A stretch of DNA of 64,000 bases, from positions 21,556,760 to 21,620,759 of the forward strand of contig OX344762.1 in NCBI GenBank assembly GCA_947034895.1. Direction: 5' to 3'. Shown piece by piece: positions 46,990-59,279 of the stretch. Both the position numbers and the translations under genes were made by a program. Under the pieces are notes generated by a model that was given only the letters and a program-made list of their open reading frames with translations, was not told where the DNA came from and made no database searches. The stretch's first letter is position 1, and each line of letters begins with the position of its first letter. This DNA comes from Rhytidiadelphus loreus. Lineage: Eukaryota > Streptophyta > Bryopsida > Hypnales > Hylocomiaceae.

Positions 46990-48659
46990 CGCTGTGATAG
47001 AGGTTAGCGCCTGCACGGCCCCCATTTCGGTAGGAGCTAGTGACTTGGATGCCCCCACCTTACAAAATAAAGCAATGTGTGCTTGATAGGAAATAGTTTA
47101 GGAAACCAACAAAATTGGGTTCATATTTTTCCCAGCTTGCATGAATATAATATAAAATTGTGAAAACAACTGCCTAGATGCACTTATCATGGACTGTAGA
47201 CCAACACACAAGTGGTCACAAAAACATCCAAAAACAACATACTATAAGCTTGGATCCTACACATGAGATTGGCCAACACAAAATCAAACTTCATGATTGT
47301 GACAACCTCTTATAATCCCACATGTTTGTTTTGGGTTCAAGTGCGCTTGGGTTTAGGTTGTTTTTTAGATGTCAGAAAATGATTTCTATTACTTTTGGGC
47401 ATGTCTTCCTCATAAGTCACGTGGAATTGCAAGGGTGAACTGACCTAACATTCTTAATCCTTATTAAAAGGACATTCTATTTTCCCATTTCTTTGGTCAA
47501 ATTTCATTAGTTTTTTAATATTCAAACCTATCTTTGAAAATTCTGATATTTTTTTCACATAGAAATACATATCTAATATTTAACTTTATTTTTTCATAAT
47601 AGAAAACATTAAAATACAATTTATATGATTCTTTAATCCCTAAAGTCCCATTGTCCCTATGAGGGACAAAATGGATTTCGGACAAGCTCCTATGATCTCA
47701 ATTTTTATTGAAACTTTTTAAAACTTTCTCATAGATAAACTTATGAGCTTTCCGAGAATATAGTTTATAATCCAATCAGTGCCTAGGAGGAAAACTTATG
47801 CCACAATAACCTCAAAATGGGGGAGATCGGGCAGCAAAAAAAAAACACAAAAAATTGAAATAAATTTCCTAATATTTTTTTACTTGTAGATTATATTTTC
47901 TTCTAAATGGGAAGCTTTGATTCGTTCCATTTGGATTAGTAACATGAAAGTTATGGAGTTTCTTGTTGTGCGGGCAATCAAAGCAACTTCTTGAAAGAAA
48001 TCTTTTTCTTCCACTTTGAATGCTAATATCTTTCAATCTGTACGGTCAAACATCACAAAAAATTCATCACGTGATCTAAGACAAGTGTAGAACAAGATCC
48101 TAAGGTTAGATTCTAAAAAATATTTAAAAAATTTATTTCATAGGTGAACATAGCAAAAGTGGTAGTTTTGAGTGGTTTGGGGTAGAAAAATGGCCTTGGG
48201 ACTTTAGGGGTTAAAAGTAATATCTTTGAAAAAATTATAATAACTACAAAAATGATTAAAATAGTATTAAATATTTTAGAAAAAATTAGGGATGATAGTG
48301 ATAAACATGATGGTGTAATTGTTGTACTCCTTGTGCTCACACTAAGAAAAATCCCACATAAAGTATCAAAGGTGGTGTATTTTGAGCTTTCAAATAAGAT
48401 GCTACCTTCAATGTGTCACAAAAATTATAGTTTTAATCATTTTGGAAAAGAAATAAAAGAAATAAAAAATAGATGATTGGAACTACATTTTCTTAGTCAA
48501 ACTCCGAGACATATCAAAACAAAAACTATGTGGATTCAAGTTTGACCCTAAAATTATGCCCCCCTTAGGTAGGTTTGTCTTTGAAAGGTTGACGAGGCAT
48601 ACCACTAAACTTGTTCTATAAACCGGATCTAGCAAGGTGAATTTATGATAATTGTGAAG
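46990..48659. other. AT-rich spacer, no gene
   Basis: Weak ORFs near 48113-48476 overlap on opposite strands and are low-complexity. Nothing recognised. Confidence 0.35.
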
Positions 48660-48815
48660 AAAAATCCCCCCCTATTTTGCGTTGATATAATTCTTATTTG
48701 GAGCCTGAGTCAGATTGCAATGTGAATTCAAAATTTTCAAATTTGATCATGTGTGGCAAATTAAAAAAATTCCTGTGTTTTCCCCAGGGGTAAATTCGCC
48801 CTGGTGGGCCCAGTT

Positions 48816-49290
48816 CGTAGGACGGGTTTGCCGTTCAGCGTTAAAGAGCAGTATTTTCAGCCTCCAGACTGACGCCAGTATCCCAGGAAGGGATATCCCT
48901 CTTCCAGGATGCGTGAGCAACTTACCTTCCCTGACGGAGTGACCGACGAGTCCGTCCGTCAGCAACATGCAGTGGCCTGGTGTCAGAACAGAATGGCTAC
49001 AGTACTGTACAGTCGTACATACAGTGTGACGGGCTGAATGTGACGGGCTTTGTTGAGTTGCCCGGCCCTTGTCTCTTTCTTGGCAGTAAAACTGGCTCTT
49101 TCCTTGCGGGGGGGCCGTCCCTTCGCCTTCCGCGCCCAAAGGGGTTAAGAGTGTTATTATGGAAGGCGAGGATTATTACATGCATGCACGTCGAAAAGTA
49201 GGAACCTTCTCCAAAATTAGTCCGCTGTTTGGTGGAGGGTAGGAAGGTGGGTACCCCCAAACTCACTTTTTGCAACCGCGCCTATCATTA
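48816..49290. other. GC-richer spacer before a Harbinger-like element
   Basis: ORFs of 73-130 codons on both strands overlap one another and have no motif. The TTA at 49288-49290 is the left target copy of the next element. Confidence 0.35.
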
Positions 49291-50928
49291 GGGCGGGTAT
49301 ATACACGGCTTGGGGCCGGATGGAAGGCCGGCCCGATTTGCCTCCAATCCGGCCCACAATCCGGCCCCAAATCACCACTCCGGCCCCAGACAATGTAAAG
49401 GGGTTGAGGCCGAATTTTGGGGCCGGATTTCAATTCATCACTCCGGCCCCAAGCAATGTAAAGCCCTTGGGGACCGATTCTAAGGCCGAATTCTTGATTA
49501 CTACACTCTTTAATTTTTGAAATGCTCAATTAAAAAAATCTAAGACATGCATCTTTTCCTTTCTCTTATTATTTTTTATACTTTAAAAAAAAAAAAGTTT
49601 TTCTTTTCTATTTATTCTATTTCAAATATAAGAAAAAAAATTTAGAATTCTTTAGACTTTTCCTTTTTATTCCTACTTTACCTATTTCAAAATGGAAGAG
49701 AGAGTTTTTTATTTTTTTTAACCTTTTCCACTCTCTTCCTATTTTTTCTATTTGGAAAAAGGAAGTTCTTTGACTTCTTTTGAACCTTTTTTTTTTGACA
49801 CTAAAACTAGAGTTGACATTGAAAAAAGATTTGTAGCCCCATAATAGTTGTCATTTATTAAACATACAGTTCAAGAAAACATGTAATTTTTTTTAATCTC
49901 TTTTTCAAATCTATATTCTTAGTTTATTTTAAAGAAAAACATGAAATTTTTTATTATGAAAACTTGAATGAATTCAATGATAAATGTAAATCAGGTTTTA
50001 CCATACATGTTATTTCTAGTAGTATAATTTTTCCTTACCATATTCTTTTTTCAAGTATTTGTCATCAAAATTGATAAAAACACACATTATCTTGTAGATG
50101 TCAAAGTTTTGGGCATAACTTCAACAATGACTTTCATTTACAGATTTGTGTCTATATAAAAAATTTACTTATTAAGCATGTAATTTATCAAAATTAGTGT
50201 CTATAACATAGTATGTAATTTGTTTCTACACCAAAAAAATTAATTATTAATACCTCATGCTAAAACAATTGCAAAGACATTATTGTTACAATTGCAATGG
50301 TTAATAACAATAAAATTCATTATTAATAATAAAATTCATTATTAACAATAAAATTCATTATTAACAATAAAATTCATCATTAACAATAAAATTCATTATT
50401 AACAAAAAAATTCAGTAGTAACAAAAGAATTCAGTATTAACAATAAAATTCAGTATTAACAAAAAAATTCAGTATTAACAAAAATTCAGTATTAACAAAA
50501 ATTTCAGTATTAACAATAAAATTCATTATTAACATCTTGTAACACAGTATCTGTATCACAAAACGACTCAACCAGATGGGATTGACCTCACTGTTAATAA
50601 AAAAATGTAATAAAAAAGAAAAGAAAAGCCCTTGCATGGTAGACGGTGGAGATTTGTCCGATCCAACGGAGGAGACGAATGTGACACCAATCCGTCCCTA
50701 GATGGGAAATCGGGCCACCAAAAACCTTGGCCCGATTGCTCCCTTGGGGCTGGATGGTTTGGCGCCAAAACCATGCCACCTAAGGCGACACGTAGGATGA
50801 GTGGTGGTTCCATCCGGCCCCAAGTATAAAGCCCTTGGGCCGGATTTGGAGAAATTGAGCAATCCCATTGGTTCAAACTTGGAGAGTTCCGGCCGGCCTT
50901 CAATCCGGCCCCAAGTGTATACCAGCCC
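49291..50928. mobile_element. 1.64-kb PIF/Harbinger-like non-autonomous element
   Basis: The left end GGGCGGGTATATACACGGCT continues TTGGGGCCGGATGGAAGGCCGGCC. The right end, read inverted, is GGGCTGGTATACACTTGGGG followed by CCGGATTGAAGGCCGGCC. TTA flanks both sides (49288-49290 and 50929-50931), the target duplication of PIF/Harbinger. GC-rich ends of about 230 bp carry repeated ATCCGGCCCCAA and AAGCCCTTGG motifs on both sides. The 1.2 kb between is AT-rich and non-coding and contains a 19-bp minisatellite. No transposase. Confidence 0.85.
50300..50536. repeat. 19-bp minisatellite (AACAATAAAATTCATTATT), about 12 copies
   Basis: The unit AACAATAAAATTCATTATT is repeated, drifting to AACAAAAAAATTCAGTATT in the right half. 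Some units lack one or two bases. It lies inside the Harbinger-like element. Confidence 0.92.
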
Positions 50929-50931
50929 TTA

Positions 50932-52127
50932 GATGGGTCAAATTTTCATATTTTCTTGTTGGGGGCAAGTGAACCAATACACCAAAGAACACAACATTTG
51001 GATAAGTTCTAAAATTTTTTCTTCAACATATGTATACATAGATTTTGGAGATGAACACACCATAATGATGGCAATTAATGGCAAGGTGTGATTAGATCCA
51101 CTTTAATACAATAAGATCATTGTCAATGGATACATGCCATACTAGTGCTACAAATCAAGTATTTTGGGATGTTGTATCAATATTGCTAATATGGTGAGGG
51201 ATTTGAAGGGCATCAAGTTCCAATTCAAATTTAGGCCTAGTTTTCACCAAAAACAAGGGGGCCAAAAAATTATATATGTATGCTATTTTATTTTTGTTTC
51301 AACCTAGATTTGGGTTTGGCAAAGCTTTGGTGTATTTGATGAGTGCACAACAAAAACAAGATTTTGGGCATTTTAAAGAGGTTTTATATTGCGCCCTTCA
51401 CCTCTTTTCAAGATGGGGAGTGTGCATTGAGTTCACATGGGAAGGTCATTTGGGACTCCTCATGGCATTTTACAATTGTACGTCATAATTCATGATGCGT
51501 AGGATTGTTGATGCTCTTGGGAGTGTTTTCTATATAATTTGGAATGGCAAACTTTAAATTTGAGTTCAATTTTGATAAAATATTTCAAAGAATGCCTGAA
51601 ATAAAAAAACTTTGGAAATCAAGTTTCTTTCATTTTAGAAGGTAGAGAACAACTAATTAGTGTGTTGTAAACTAATGAAAATGAAGAAAAATAAAATTGA
51701 ATTTTGAAACTAGGACACCTCATCATGTGAGAGAGTTTTTATTATTTAGATACTTGAACTCTCCTCAAATTAGAAATTTTACAATTGGAGAATAATGTTA
51801 TAACATTATATAGCAATTGCAAAAGGTTTCTTTTTAAGTATTAAGAAAATAATGATCAAAAATTCAAAAAAATATCAAATTATGAAATAAAAGGAGGCAA
51901 TAAGAAATCAATTGGATATATGAAAACTAGTTGAATATAGAAAATGAAGAATAAGTGGTATTAAAAACCTCTCCAAAATGTTGACTTGATCTAAGATTGG
52001 ATCAAGACTGCAAATGTGAGCCATTTGACTAAGTAGAGCACAACCATCTTTAGCAATATTAGAGCCGACTTGCATGTGGAGTTGTGGACTAATGAACCTC
52101 ACCGCTAATTAGTAAGATCAGTAATCC
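50932..52127. other. AT-rich spacer, no gene
   Basis: No credible ORF. A 70-codon ORF at 51276-51488 has no motif. Confidence 0.35.
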
Positions 52128-52299
52128 CATTAGAAGAAAACTACATTGATCTCAACAAAACCATTTTGATGTTTTTTGCTATTTGTTGTTTCCAACGCAA
52201 AATTATGAGCTGAAAATTGCAGAATTTTGCGTTGGAAACAACAAATAGCAAAAAAAATTAGATTGATTTTGTCGAGACCAACTCAATTTTCTTCTAGTG
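52128..52299. mobile_element. 172-bp hairpin MITE with CACTA-type ends
   Basis: Left end CATTAGAAGAAAA (one change from CACTAG), right end TTTTCTTCTAGTG. Inner arms pair perfectly for about 30 bp (TTTGCTATTTGTTGTTTCCA and its complement) and well beyond. The 3-bp flanks differ (TCC and TGA), so no target duplication is preserved. Confidence 0.8.
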
Positions 52300-53365
52300 T
52301 GATCCAAAAGAACGAAACTTCCATCCCATCGATCATCAATGACGTCCACCGGCCCCTCAACTCCACATGTAAGTTGACTCTTCGAGCCTCTTGCCATGCT
52401 CCATCATTGGGCAAAGTTTAGAGGGGGGAGCTACAAGGTCCAAGTGAGCAATTACATTGCCTTGTGTGGACCCAATGGGTGGGAAGGGATACAATAAGAA
52501 TTTTGCATGTATTTGATTACCTCAAGATTGACCAATCTTGACGAATAGGGTAGTCCATTGATTTTCAATGCAACATGAAATTCTACTTTTCCACTCTCCC
52601 ACTTTGACAAAAGACAATCAATGAATCAGTCTCTTCTTCTTGCCCGTCTTCTGTTACTTTTTCTGCCCACCGTTGGAGCATGGCAACCACGGCGGCAACA
52701 TCATTCGTGAACTTTCAAGGCAACTGAAGCGCCCTTTTGCTCCCCTTGAATCAAGGCTCCCTTTCCCTGTTACGAAAGTTGGAATGCACGTTTTGACCAT
52801 GTATTCCTCATTCATTTGTGGATTGTGGACCACTGTAAGTTACCACGATTGAATATAGATTCTTCACTTGTCACAATGCTATTGCAGCCTGCATCCACGT
52901 CGAATCCTTGAACTTCTTCTTCTTATTATTACGGAGGAGTATTTTTGTACTGAGGAGTATTTTCAGTTCCTCCTGCCACGTCTGTGGGTTCGCTGGAGGG
53001 CGGGGCGGGTCCAGTGCTGTAGCCTTGGCTTTTTCCTCTCCTCCTTCGCTTTTGTGTATGTGTCACGCCGTGTCTGCCCAAAGCTGCCTGCTCAAATCAA
53101 TACTCAGCAACAGCAGCATTTCAAAAAGGGAACTGAAGCCAAGCCAAGTCATGCCAGACAGACAGACAGACAGACAGGTTCCGTTGGAAATACTTTAAGC
53201 TAGCTTGCTTACTTATTAATAATATTGTCAAACGCAACACACGTTGCGGTGAAAGTCTAACTTGGTGGCAAACTCTCCTCCAGTGAGAGTGGAGGCCTCC
53301 GCAGACAACAACTGAAAATGCTGTTCCTCAACCGCTTCATTCACTGGAGATTTACCGTGTAATAA
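52300..53365. other. Spacer, no gene recognised
   Basis: From about 52600 to 53200 composition is balanced and ORFs of 70-111 codons occur in two plus frames at once, without motifs. An AGAC tetranucleotide run lies at 53157-53176. TAA at 53363-53365 is the left target copy of the next MITE. Confidence 0.35.
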
Positions 53366-53763
53366 GAGCAGCTCCAATGCAGTACCGTATGTCCAGCTTC
53401 CCAGGGTCTGTTGCCGGGGCTGCACCTTTCTCCACGGTGCCACTTGCGCCCCCACCCCCAATGCGACAACGGATGCAAGAATGGCAAACTTGTTCTTATG
53501 AGCATACTTTTGGCGAGAACGCACTTCTGGGACCACCACCACCTGTTCGAGTTGGGAACCACCACCACGTGTCGGAGAATCTAAGCTCCCCGTGTGCTCA
53601 ACAAATTGCCCCAAAATGTCGAGCAAGGCCTCTCACGTAAAGAGCCTGGGAAAATGCCGTTGTGTACACTCGTTGTATTGGGGAGCGGATTTTTGCAAAA
53701 ACACATTATAAACCCCATTGCCACCATTCACATGCTTGTTCCAATGTTGCATTGGAGTTGCTC
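53366..53763. mobile_element. 398-bp Harbinger-like MITE, TAA duplication
   Basis: Left end GAGCAGCTCCAATGCA, right end TGCATTGGAGTTGCTC, inverted with one difference; TAA flanks both (53363-53365 and 53764-53766). The interior is unusually GC-rich and holds open frames on both strands (plus 53377-53640, minus 53228-53626). The minus frame runs out across the left end, so it is unlikely to be a genuine host gene. The interior could be captured sequence. Confidence 0.82.
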
Positions 53764-53766
53764 TAA

Positions 53767-54160
53767 GAGTATGTTTCCATTAGGGGCTTGGAGCTTCTGG
53801 AACTGGAGGGGGGTTGGAAGGAGCTTGGACACTCTTGGTGGACACTCTTGATGGCCTAATATGTTTCCATTGGGCAAGATTTTGAGTAGACCAATGCCTT
53901 GGAAATGAGCATCGAGGTGAAATTTAAGCAATGCAACATTGTGGAAAAGAAGGCAGCGCCTTGGAAAGCAATTAGGAATTTGTCTTCTTCCTATTTTAAC
54001 CTCCTCTAGCCATGCATCTAAGCCCTCTAACTTTGCATGGGAGAAAAATAAGGGTTAGAGGCTAAAGGGGGGGCTAGAAGCTTGGTTGGAGCTCCTTCTT
54101 GATAGAAAACAAAAGATACAACCAATTCTGGGGCTTTGAATGCCCAATAGAAACGCGCTC
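53767..54160. mobile_element. 394-bp Harbinger-like MITE sharing TAA with its neighbour
   Basis: The left end GAGTATGTTTCCATTAGGGG matches, inverted, the right end (GAGCGCGTTTCTATTGGGCA). TAA flanks both (53764-53766, shared with the previous element, and 54161-54163). A third copy of the end motif (TAATATGTTTCCATTGGGCA) occurs internally at about 53857. Non-coding. Confidence 0.75.
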
Positions 54161-54186
54161 TAAGGGCGGAGCGCGTGATTGTGTAA

Positions 54187-57100
54187 TCAAACTTCAAAAT
54201 CCTTTGCTTTGTATTTTTTATTCTATTGCTATTTATGAGTGAAATATTTTTATTTTTTTGCTTTTCAAAGATGAAATCATGTGTTTGGTATGTGTTATTT
54301 AATTTTCAGATTTTTTGGGAAAATTTTCAAATTAGCATAAATTTTTGAAGAAAAAGTGAAGAAAAGTTCATATCAAATACAAAACATGTTCAATAGATCT
54401 GAATTTTTTGGAATAGAAGTATATTGTATTATAGAAAATTATAGTATAAATAACTGGTTTGTGCCCCTCTTTATTTAGAAACATGGTCATAGATCTTCAA
54501 TTTCAAATTTCAATAATTGCTATTTTTAAAGGATTTTCCCAAAAATTTCAAGTGGGATAGAAACTACATTCTAAAAGCTTCATTTTGTTAGTTTTGCTCA
54601 AAAGTTGAAGAAATAATTTTGAATGTCAAAATCAGTTTTTAAAGAAAAAAGCTTTAAGTATGAAATACATTGCATAGGTATATCCTTTTCTAACAAACTA
54701 TGCCATATAAAATCTAAAATCAAATAAATCAACTTCAACTTCAACTTAAGTCATTGATGTGGATGTAGCATTAATAAAGTTTCCAACAAAATATTGGATG
54801 AAAATCATCCAATCTTCAATATGAAGAAAGATTTTTTGACCATCTATCGGACCTAAAGTAATGGTCCACAACATCCTTATAGGGTTGACCTTGGAAAAAT
54901 GCAGCCCCCCACAACCAAGATAGTCACCAAAATACTTTGATTATTGAACCAATATGTGCATTCTCTGTTTCTATAGTTGCCTGTGAAGTCATCTACTGGA
55001 CCTTATAGGGTTAAAAGTAAAATGCAATTGTCATAGGCTTGGGTCAATGACATCAAGGGGAGGAGGTGTCCATTTTAGAAAATGCTAAAAATTTCACTAT
55101 GGTTGAGGCCAAGCCTTAAATTTGAAGCACATCCTTGTCCTTCCCTACAAAGTCCACCCCCCAAAAATTGTCTTTCAAAATGACATTTTAGAACTAGACT
55201 TTGTTTTTTGTAAGGTGAAAGGCATTAACAATTTTATCCTTCATATTCCCATTGTTTTTATCAAATACAAAATTTCCATTATTTTTTTCACACATTCAAA
55301 TAAAAAAACAAATAATGAACTACCGCATGTAAGGTTGTGTCATTGTGTTTGTAAATAGACTTGACTTTGACTCTTCAAAGAATCATAGTCAATTTCAAAG
55401 TAGTATGACAAGACATTCAAATCGAGTGTTAGGTCAACATGCAAATGAATTTGAAGGCCTCAAAATTTATGTAAGGATTGAAACCACTTCAATATTTCAC
55501 CCATCTATATCTACCAATTCGAGCCATTCACACAAAAAATCAAGCTACTCTAACAATTATATAAAACCTTTCCTAATTTTATATCAAAGTATGATTGCTC
55601 TTTTTCAAAAGATCTTGTGTGTCCCATAATTCCAATACCTTTTCAAAGCAATTGAATAGAAGCTACTCAAAGTCATGTGAAACTCCCAAATCTAATTGAA
55701 TTTTTGAATTTGGAAGTTGATAATACATCTACAAGCTTTCTAGGTCATTATTTTTGTACTCTAGGCAGCCTAGGAAGAATGAATAATTGATTCTCAATCC
55801 AAATCATCGTTTGATTTGTGCAGTCAAAGCCTCCAAGGTAACTTCTTACCGATACATAGGTGCCTACCTCCCAAATATCTCAAGGGAATGAGGGAGGTAT
55901 CGATAAAATTCCTACAAATTCACAAAGAGTGATAGAATAGATTATATCCACTTGTTGATTTCTTGTTTTTTCTTCCGATGCTAGGTGGAATGAACAAGTG
56001 GATGGGTTGCATTGCATGACTACATGATAGGCATGGGTTCCCAAGTTTAGGTGGAAATCATTAATTGATAATGCTAAGTTGCAAGTTTTATGAAGCCAAT
56101 AGTAGGGAATCCAAGCAAAGTTTTCAATTTGGAACTTTGAAAATTAAAAATATAGCCATTGCTCGAGATGTATTCTATTTGGTTTCTCCTTTTTTAATAA
56201 AGGAAAATTTGGATTTCCCCCACCCTTCTTAGAGTACATCTTTAAAAAAACTCAAATGTCTAGTTAATAGGAGTGAAGAACATCATTATAGGTGACTTGT
56301 GTTTGTTATTATATAAATCAAATGTATGTACCATAGACCACAACATATGTCTTTCTAGTGTATTTGGCAACTCTTTTTTGGGGGGGAAATGAACGGTGAC
56401 CATTAAGAGAAAAAAGTTCCAAAGGAAAAAACAATCAATTAGGTTCCCTTAACCTCATTGGAAAGCTAAAGGAGAGATGTCACTTTGGCTTGGAAAGTGT
56501 ACTGGAACAAAAAAACTCATTGTGGCACCAAGTGTCACTAAATTCTTGGCTGATAATCAACTTACGATCTTCACTACAACTGGAGTAGTAGGAGATAGAG
56601 AATGAGGTTTCTATAGGCCATACTGGCCAAAATGACGTCCCTCCAAGCCATGGAGCTAATCTCAATGGTGCTAATGGATACGGCGTCAAAGATGTGCCTA
56701 TTCTAGGTGCACCATATCCGCCATAAGATTGTTGAACGAATAATGTTACCAACCATGTTGGTCTTGTTGTAGGTTGGGGTGTGTTGTTACAGTTAAAAGG
56801 ACCCTAGCTAGGAGAATCCCGGTGATAGCTTCCCTCCAAGAGGGGAGTTCATGAAGGCCCAGAGCCGTCCTGATGTATTTGAAATTGGCCCAGACTTTGC
56901 GGGCCACCTTGTAGGAGTGGAAAAGATGTTCAATTGTTTCTTGAGAGTTTTGGGTGCAACTCTGACAAGTGGGGAAAAAACCCATAACTGCACTCTAGCT
57001 TGCGGTGGGTAATTTGCCAAAGTTGACAAGTCAAAGAAAAAATTGAAGCTTGGATGGTTGTTTGGCGTCTCAAATAATATCCATTGCTTGTTTAGCGTAT

Positions 57101-57770
57101 TTGGCAACTCCTACCTTCTTACTCTTTGATCTCAATTTGAGCCATGCAAATGATCTTTTGGAATTTGAGTCCAACTAATGAAATGAAGTTTATTGACTTT
57201 TACTCCAATTTGATAATTTCAAAAATTTGTGAAATTGAAAAATTTATTGAGATTTTGAGCCTATTACCGTAGTCTATTGATTTTTCTATTTATTAATGAC
57301 ATGGACAAATTTTTTCACTATAATTTATACATGTGGAGAAATTTTCAGGTTTTTTGGACTAATTTTGAATGAGATACAAATTTCTGTTCATTTTTTCTTA
57401 AAATTATCATGGTAATTTGAAATCATCACCAATAAATATGAAAATTGTATGACTTATAGAAGGCATGTCATTGCATCTCTCAAAAACAAAACAAATAATA
57501 AGCACTCAAATTTAGTTGCAAACATAGAGCAAACATAGCAAAGGATATTGAGGAAGATTATATGAGTGGTCATAGGCTCCATCCTTTTAAAGTGAATGGT
57601 GACTTTACAACCCAATTCCAAACTTTCGGCCCCAATTGCACACTCAATGCAACGAAAACCACATTAAGTTAGAATGCAGTAAAACCAAGTTGGATCCAAA
57701 AGTAAGGTAGGGAGGTCCATAAAGCACTCGGGCTCTAGAAACGTCCACTAACTCATAGGTACATTGTACT
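54187..57770. mobile_element. Copy 3 of the long-inverted-repeat family, interrupted by a LINE
   Basis: 54205-54890 matches 27770-28400 of copy 2 in order (GATGAAATCA, AAAGCTTCATTTTGTT, TTTTGAATGTCAAAAT, GGATGAAAATCAT). 57111-57500 matches 28745-29110 (CAACTAATGAAATGAAGTTTATT, TTTTCTTAAAATT, ATAGAAG(G/A)CAT). Inverted traces of the arm (AGGCTCCAT, CGGCCCCAATT) occur at 57570-57640. The part between, 54950-56355, is AT-rich; ORFs at 55122-55629 lack motifs. A LINE sits at 56374-57092. Confidence 0.6.
56374..57092 (-). mobile_element. 5'-truncated LINE with 18-bp target duplication
   Basis: Read on the minus strand. Around 57000-56750 the product contains the zinc-knuckle tail of a LINE reverse transcriptase: FFPTCQSCTQNSQETIEHLF, then SYKVARKVWANFKYIRTALG, matching the CxxC…E(T/H)xxHLFxxCxxAxxVW pattern with the last Cys changed to Ser. 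Frameshifts lie on both sides; near 56700 another frame reads IRRIWCTRNRHIFDAV, as in LINE C-termini. The 3' end is an A6 run directly against the target copy. TAG(T/C)GTATTTGGCAACTC flanks the insert (56356-56373 and 57093-57110), with one mismatch. It inserted into copy 3 of the long-inverted-repeat family. Confidence 0.88.
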
Positions 57771-59200
57771 TTATCATTGCACCAACAATGTACAACTAGT
57801 GTCCATTTTAGGACGTAAACAATTCTGGTTAATGCATTTCAACTTCAAAAATTCATAACTAATTCCACAAAGCTCCAAAAGCTATGAATTACAACTTGGA
57901 TTAGATGCCAATTCCATTTGTCTTTCAAGAAAACTTTACTCAAAAAATATTTCAAGAAATCTAACCTCCCCAATTTCATTTTCAACTCTTAAATCCGGGT
58001 GCTTCGCGCACCTCCAAACCTACCTTAGAGCTTGGAACTGGGCTGCAATCAATTCATAAGTTAGTGGGTCTGAGTTTCTTACCTTACCTTGCTTCGATGA
58101 GGGAAAACTCTTTGAACAATCACACGGAGCCAACTGATGATTTTGAGTCAGTCGGCGGGATCAGTGGATTCATTCAAACCCAATCAATACCGTATTTTGT
58201 GATTTCTTCGCACAAAAGGCTTCCATCGAAGATTCTTGGAATGCAGAGCGACAAGAAGCACAAACTTCGAAGTATAAAATTTCCTCGCTGCTGATTTCAT
58301 GGCAAGGCACGCTTGGTAGTGGGACCAAGTAATCTAATCTAATGACTTTGAAGACTCGGAGGATTCTTTGATTATGAAGCACACAATGACAAAAATGGCC
58401 TACAATTGGAGTAGATCAACTTACACCCTTTCGTATGGCAAACGTACGAGTTCAACCAAGAGGCCAGAAACAGATTCATCTGCTCTTGCGAACCTCAGTT
58501 CCAATTTTTTTCTCTTTTAGGAAAATGTAGGAACTTATTGTTTACCACATATGATTGAAATTGGAAAATTTTGGATTTCCTATTTGAAATCAAAGACCTT
58601 AGACAAGTTAACAAGAATTTTTGAAGATACAAGCAGTGAATTGCAATTGAATATCTCTACCCCAAATGAATATGTGTTATTTTTGCATGTAAGTTTTGTT
58701 TTATATGATCTTTAGTATATTTCTCTATTTTCAGATTGTAATATATAAATCTCTATGTGACAATCTTAGAATGGTATTTCTCCCCAATATCACAATTATA
58801 CTAGACATAAGAAATGAATTCCTAAGAACAATGGACCCTAACATGCCACTATTGCTTTTAACTCATGTTTCACTTTCATTTGCATGTACAACTTTTGAAC
58901 TTTTGAACCATTGCACACCATTGCTATTATGGGTAGAGATAACAAATAACTAACCAACTATAAAGAGGGGGCATTTTGCATTGTGGGTTTGCAAGATTAA
59001 ATGTGAGCAAGCCCTATCCCAACCAAGATCTTCTTCATTTAGGAGCACTTATTAGACCTCAAATGTTATTTAAAAACAAATAAATAAATTCATTTTTCTC
59101 TTGCGTTATATTGAATCTTGAAGTCATTCCTAAGATGAAAGTAAAAGAGAACTAAACATAATTGTGCCATCTTTGCAAAAGTGTCCCATAAAATGTACAC
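57771..59200. other. Spacer with weak ORFs, no gene recognised
   Basis: A 76-codon plus ORF (58064-58294) and an overlapping 70-codon minus ORF (58170-58382) lie in a more balanced stretch. Neither shows a known motif. The remainder is AT-rich. Confidence 0.3.
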
Positions 59201-59279
59201 CCCCCATACATGAGAACTTAGTGTCAATTTTGGATACTTCTATTTTTAGCACTTTTTTACAGTTCACAAAATGGAAACC

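Larger units (their letters stand above)
45130..48815. repeat. Dispersed repeat family, five diverged copies
   Basis: A core of GATTGCAAATATGAATTCAA with following AATTTGCAA, TCATG and GTGGCAAAT recurs. It is preceded by CCCCCTATTTTG-like text and followed by CCCCAGGG(A/G)TAAA. Copies: about 45130-45262, 45408-45550, 45620-45800, an inverted one at about 46840-46975, and 48660-48815. The family is non-coding, mixes GC-rich and AT-rich stretches, and is of unknown origin. Confidence 0.65.

Noticed and set aside
49263..49529. Repetitive ORFs with RIGPQPLYI(A/V)WGRS-like peptides on both strands
   Set aside because: They arise from the GC-rich repeats in the left end of the Harbinger-like element, not from a gene.
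50300..50536. Regular repeats that might suggest a CRISPR array
   Set aside because: They are head-to-tail 19-bp units without unique spacers, so a minisatellite, in a eukaryotic setting.
53228..53626. 132-codon minus-strand ORF with a hydrophobic segment
   Set aside because: It crosses the left terminus of the MITE at 53366 and overlaps an open frame on the opposite strand; most likely a by-product of GC-rich MITE sequence.
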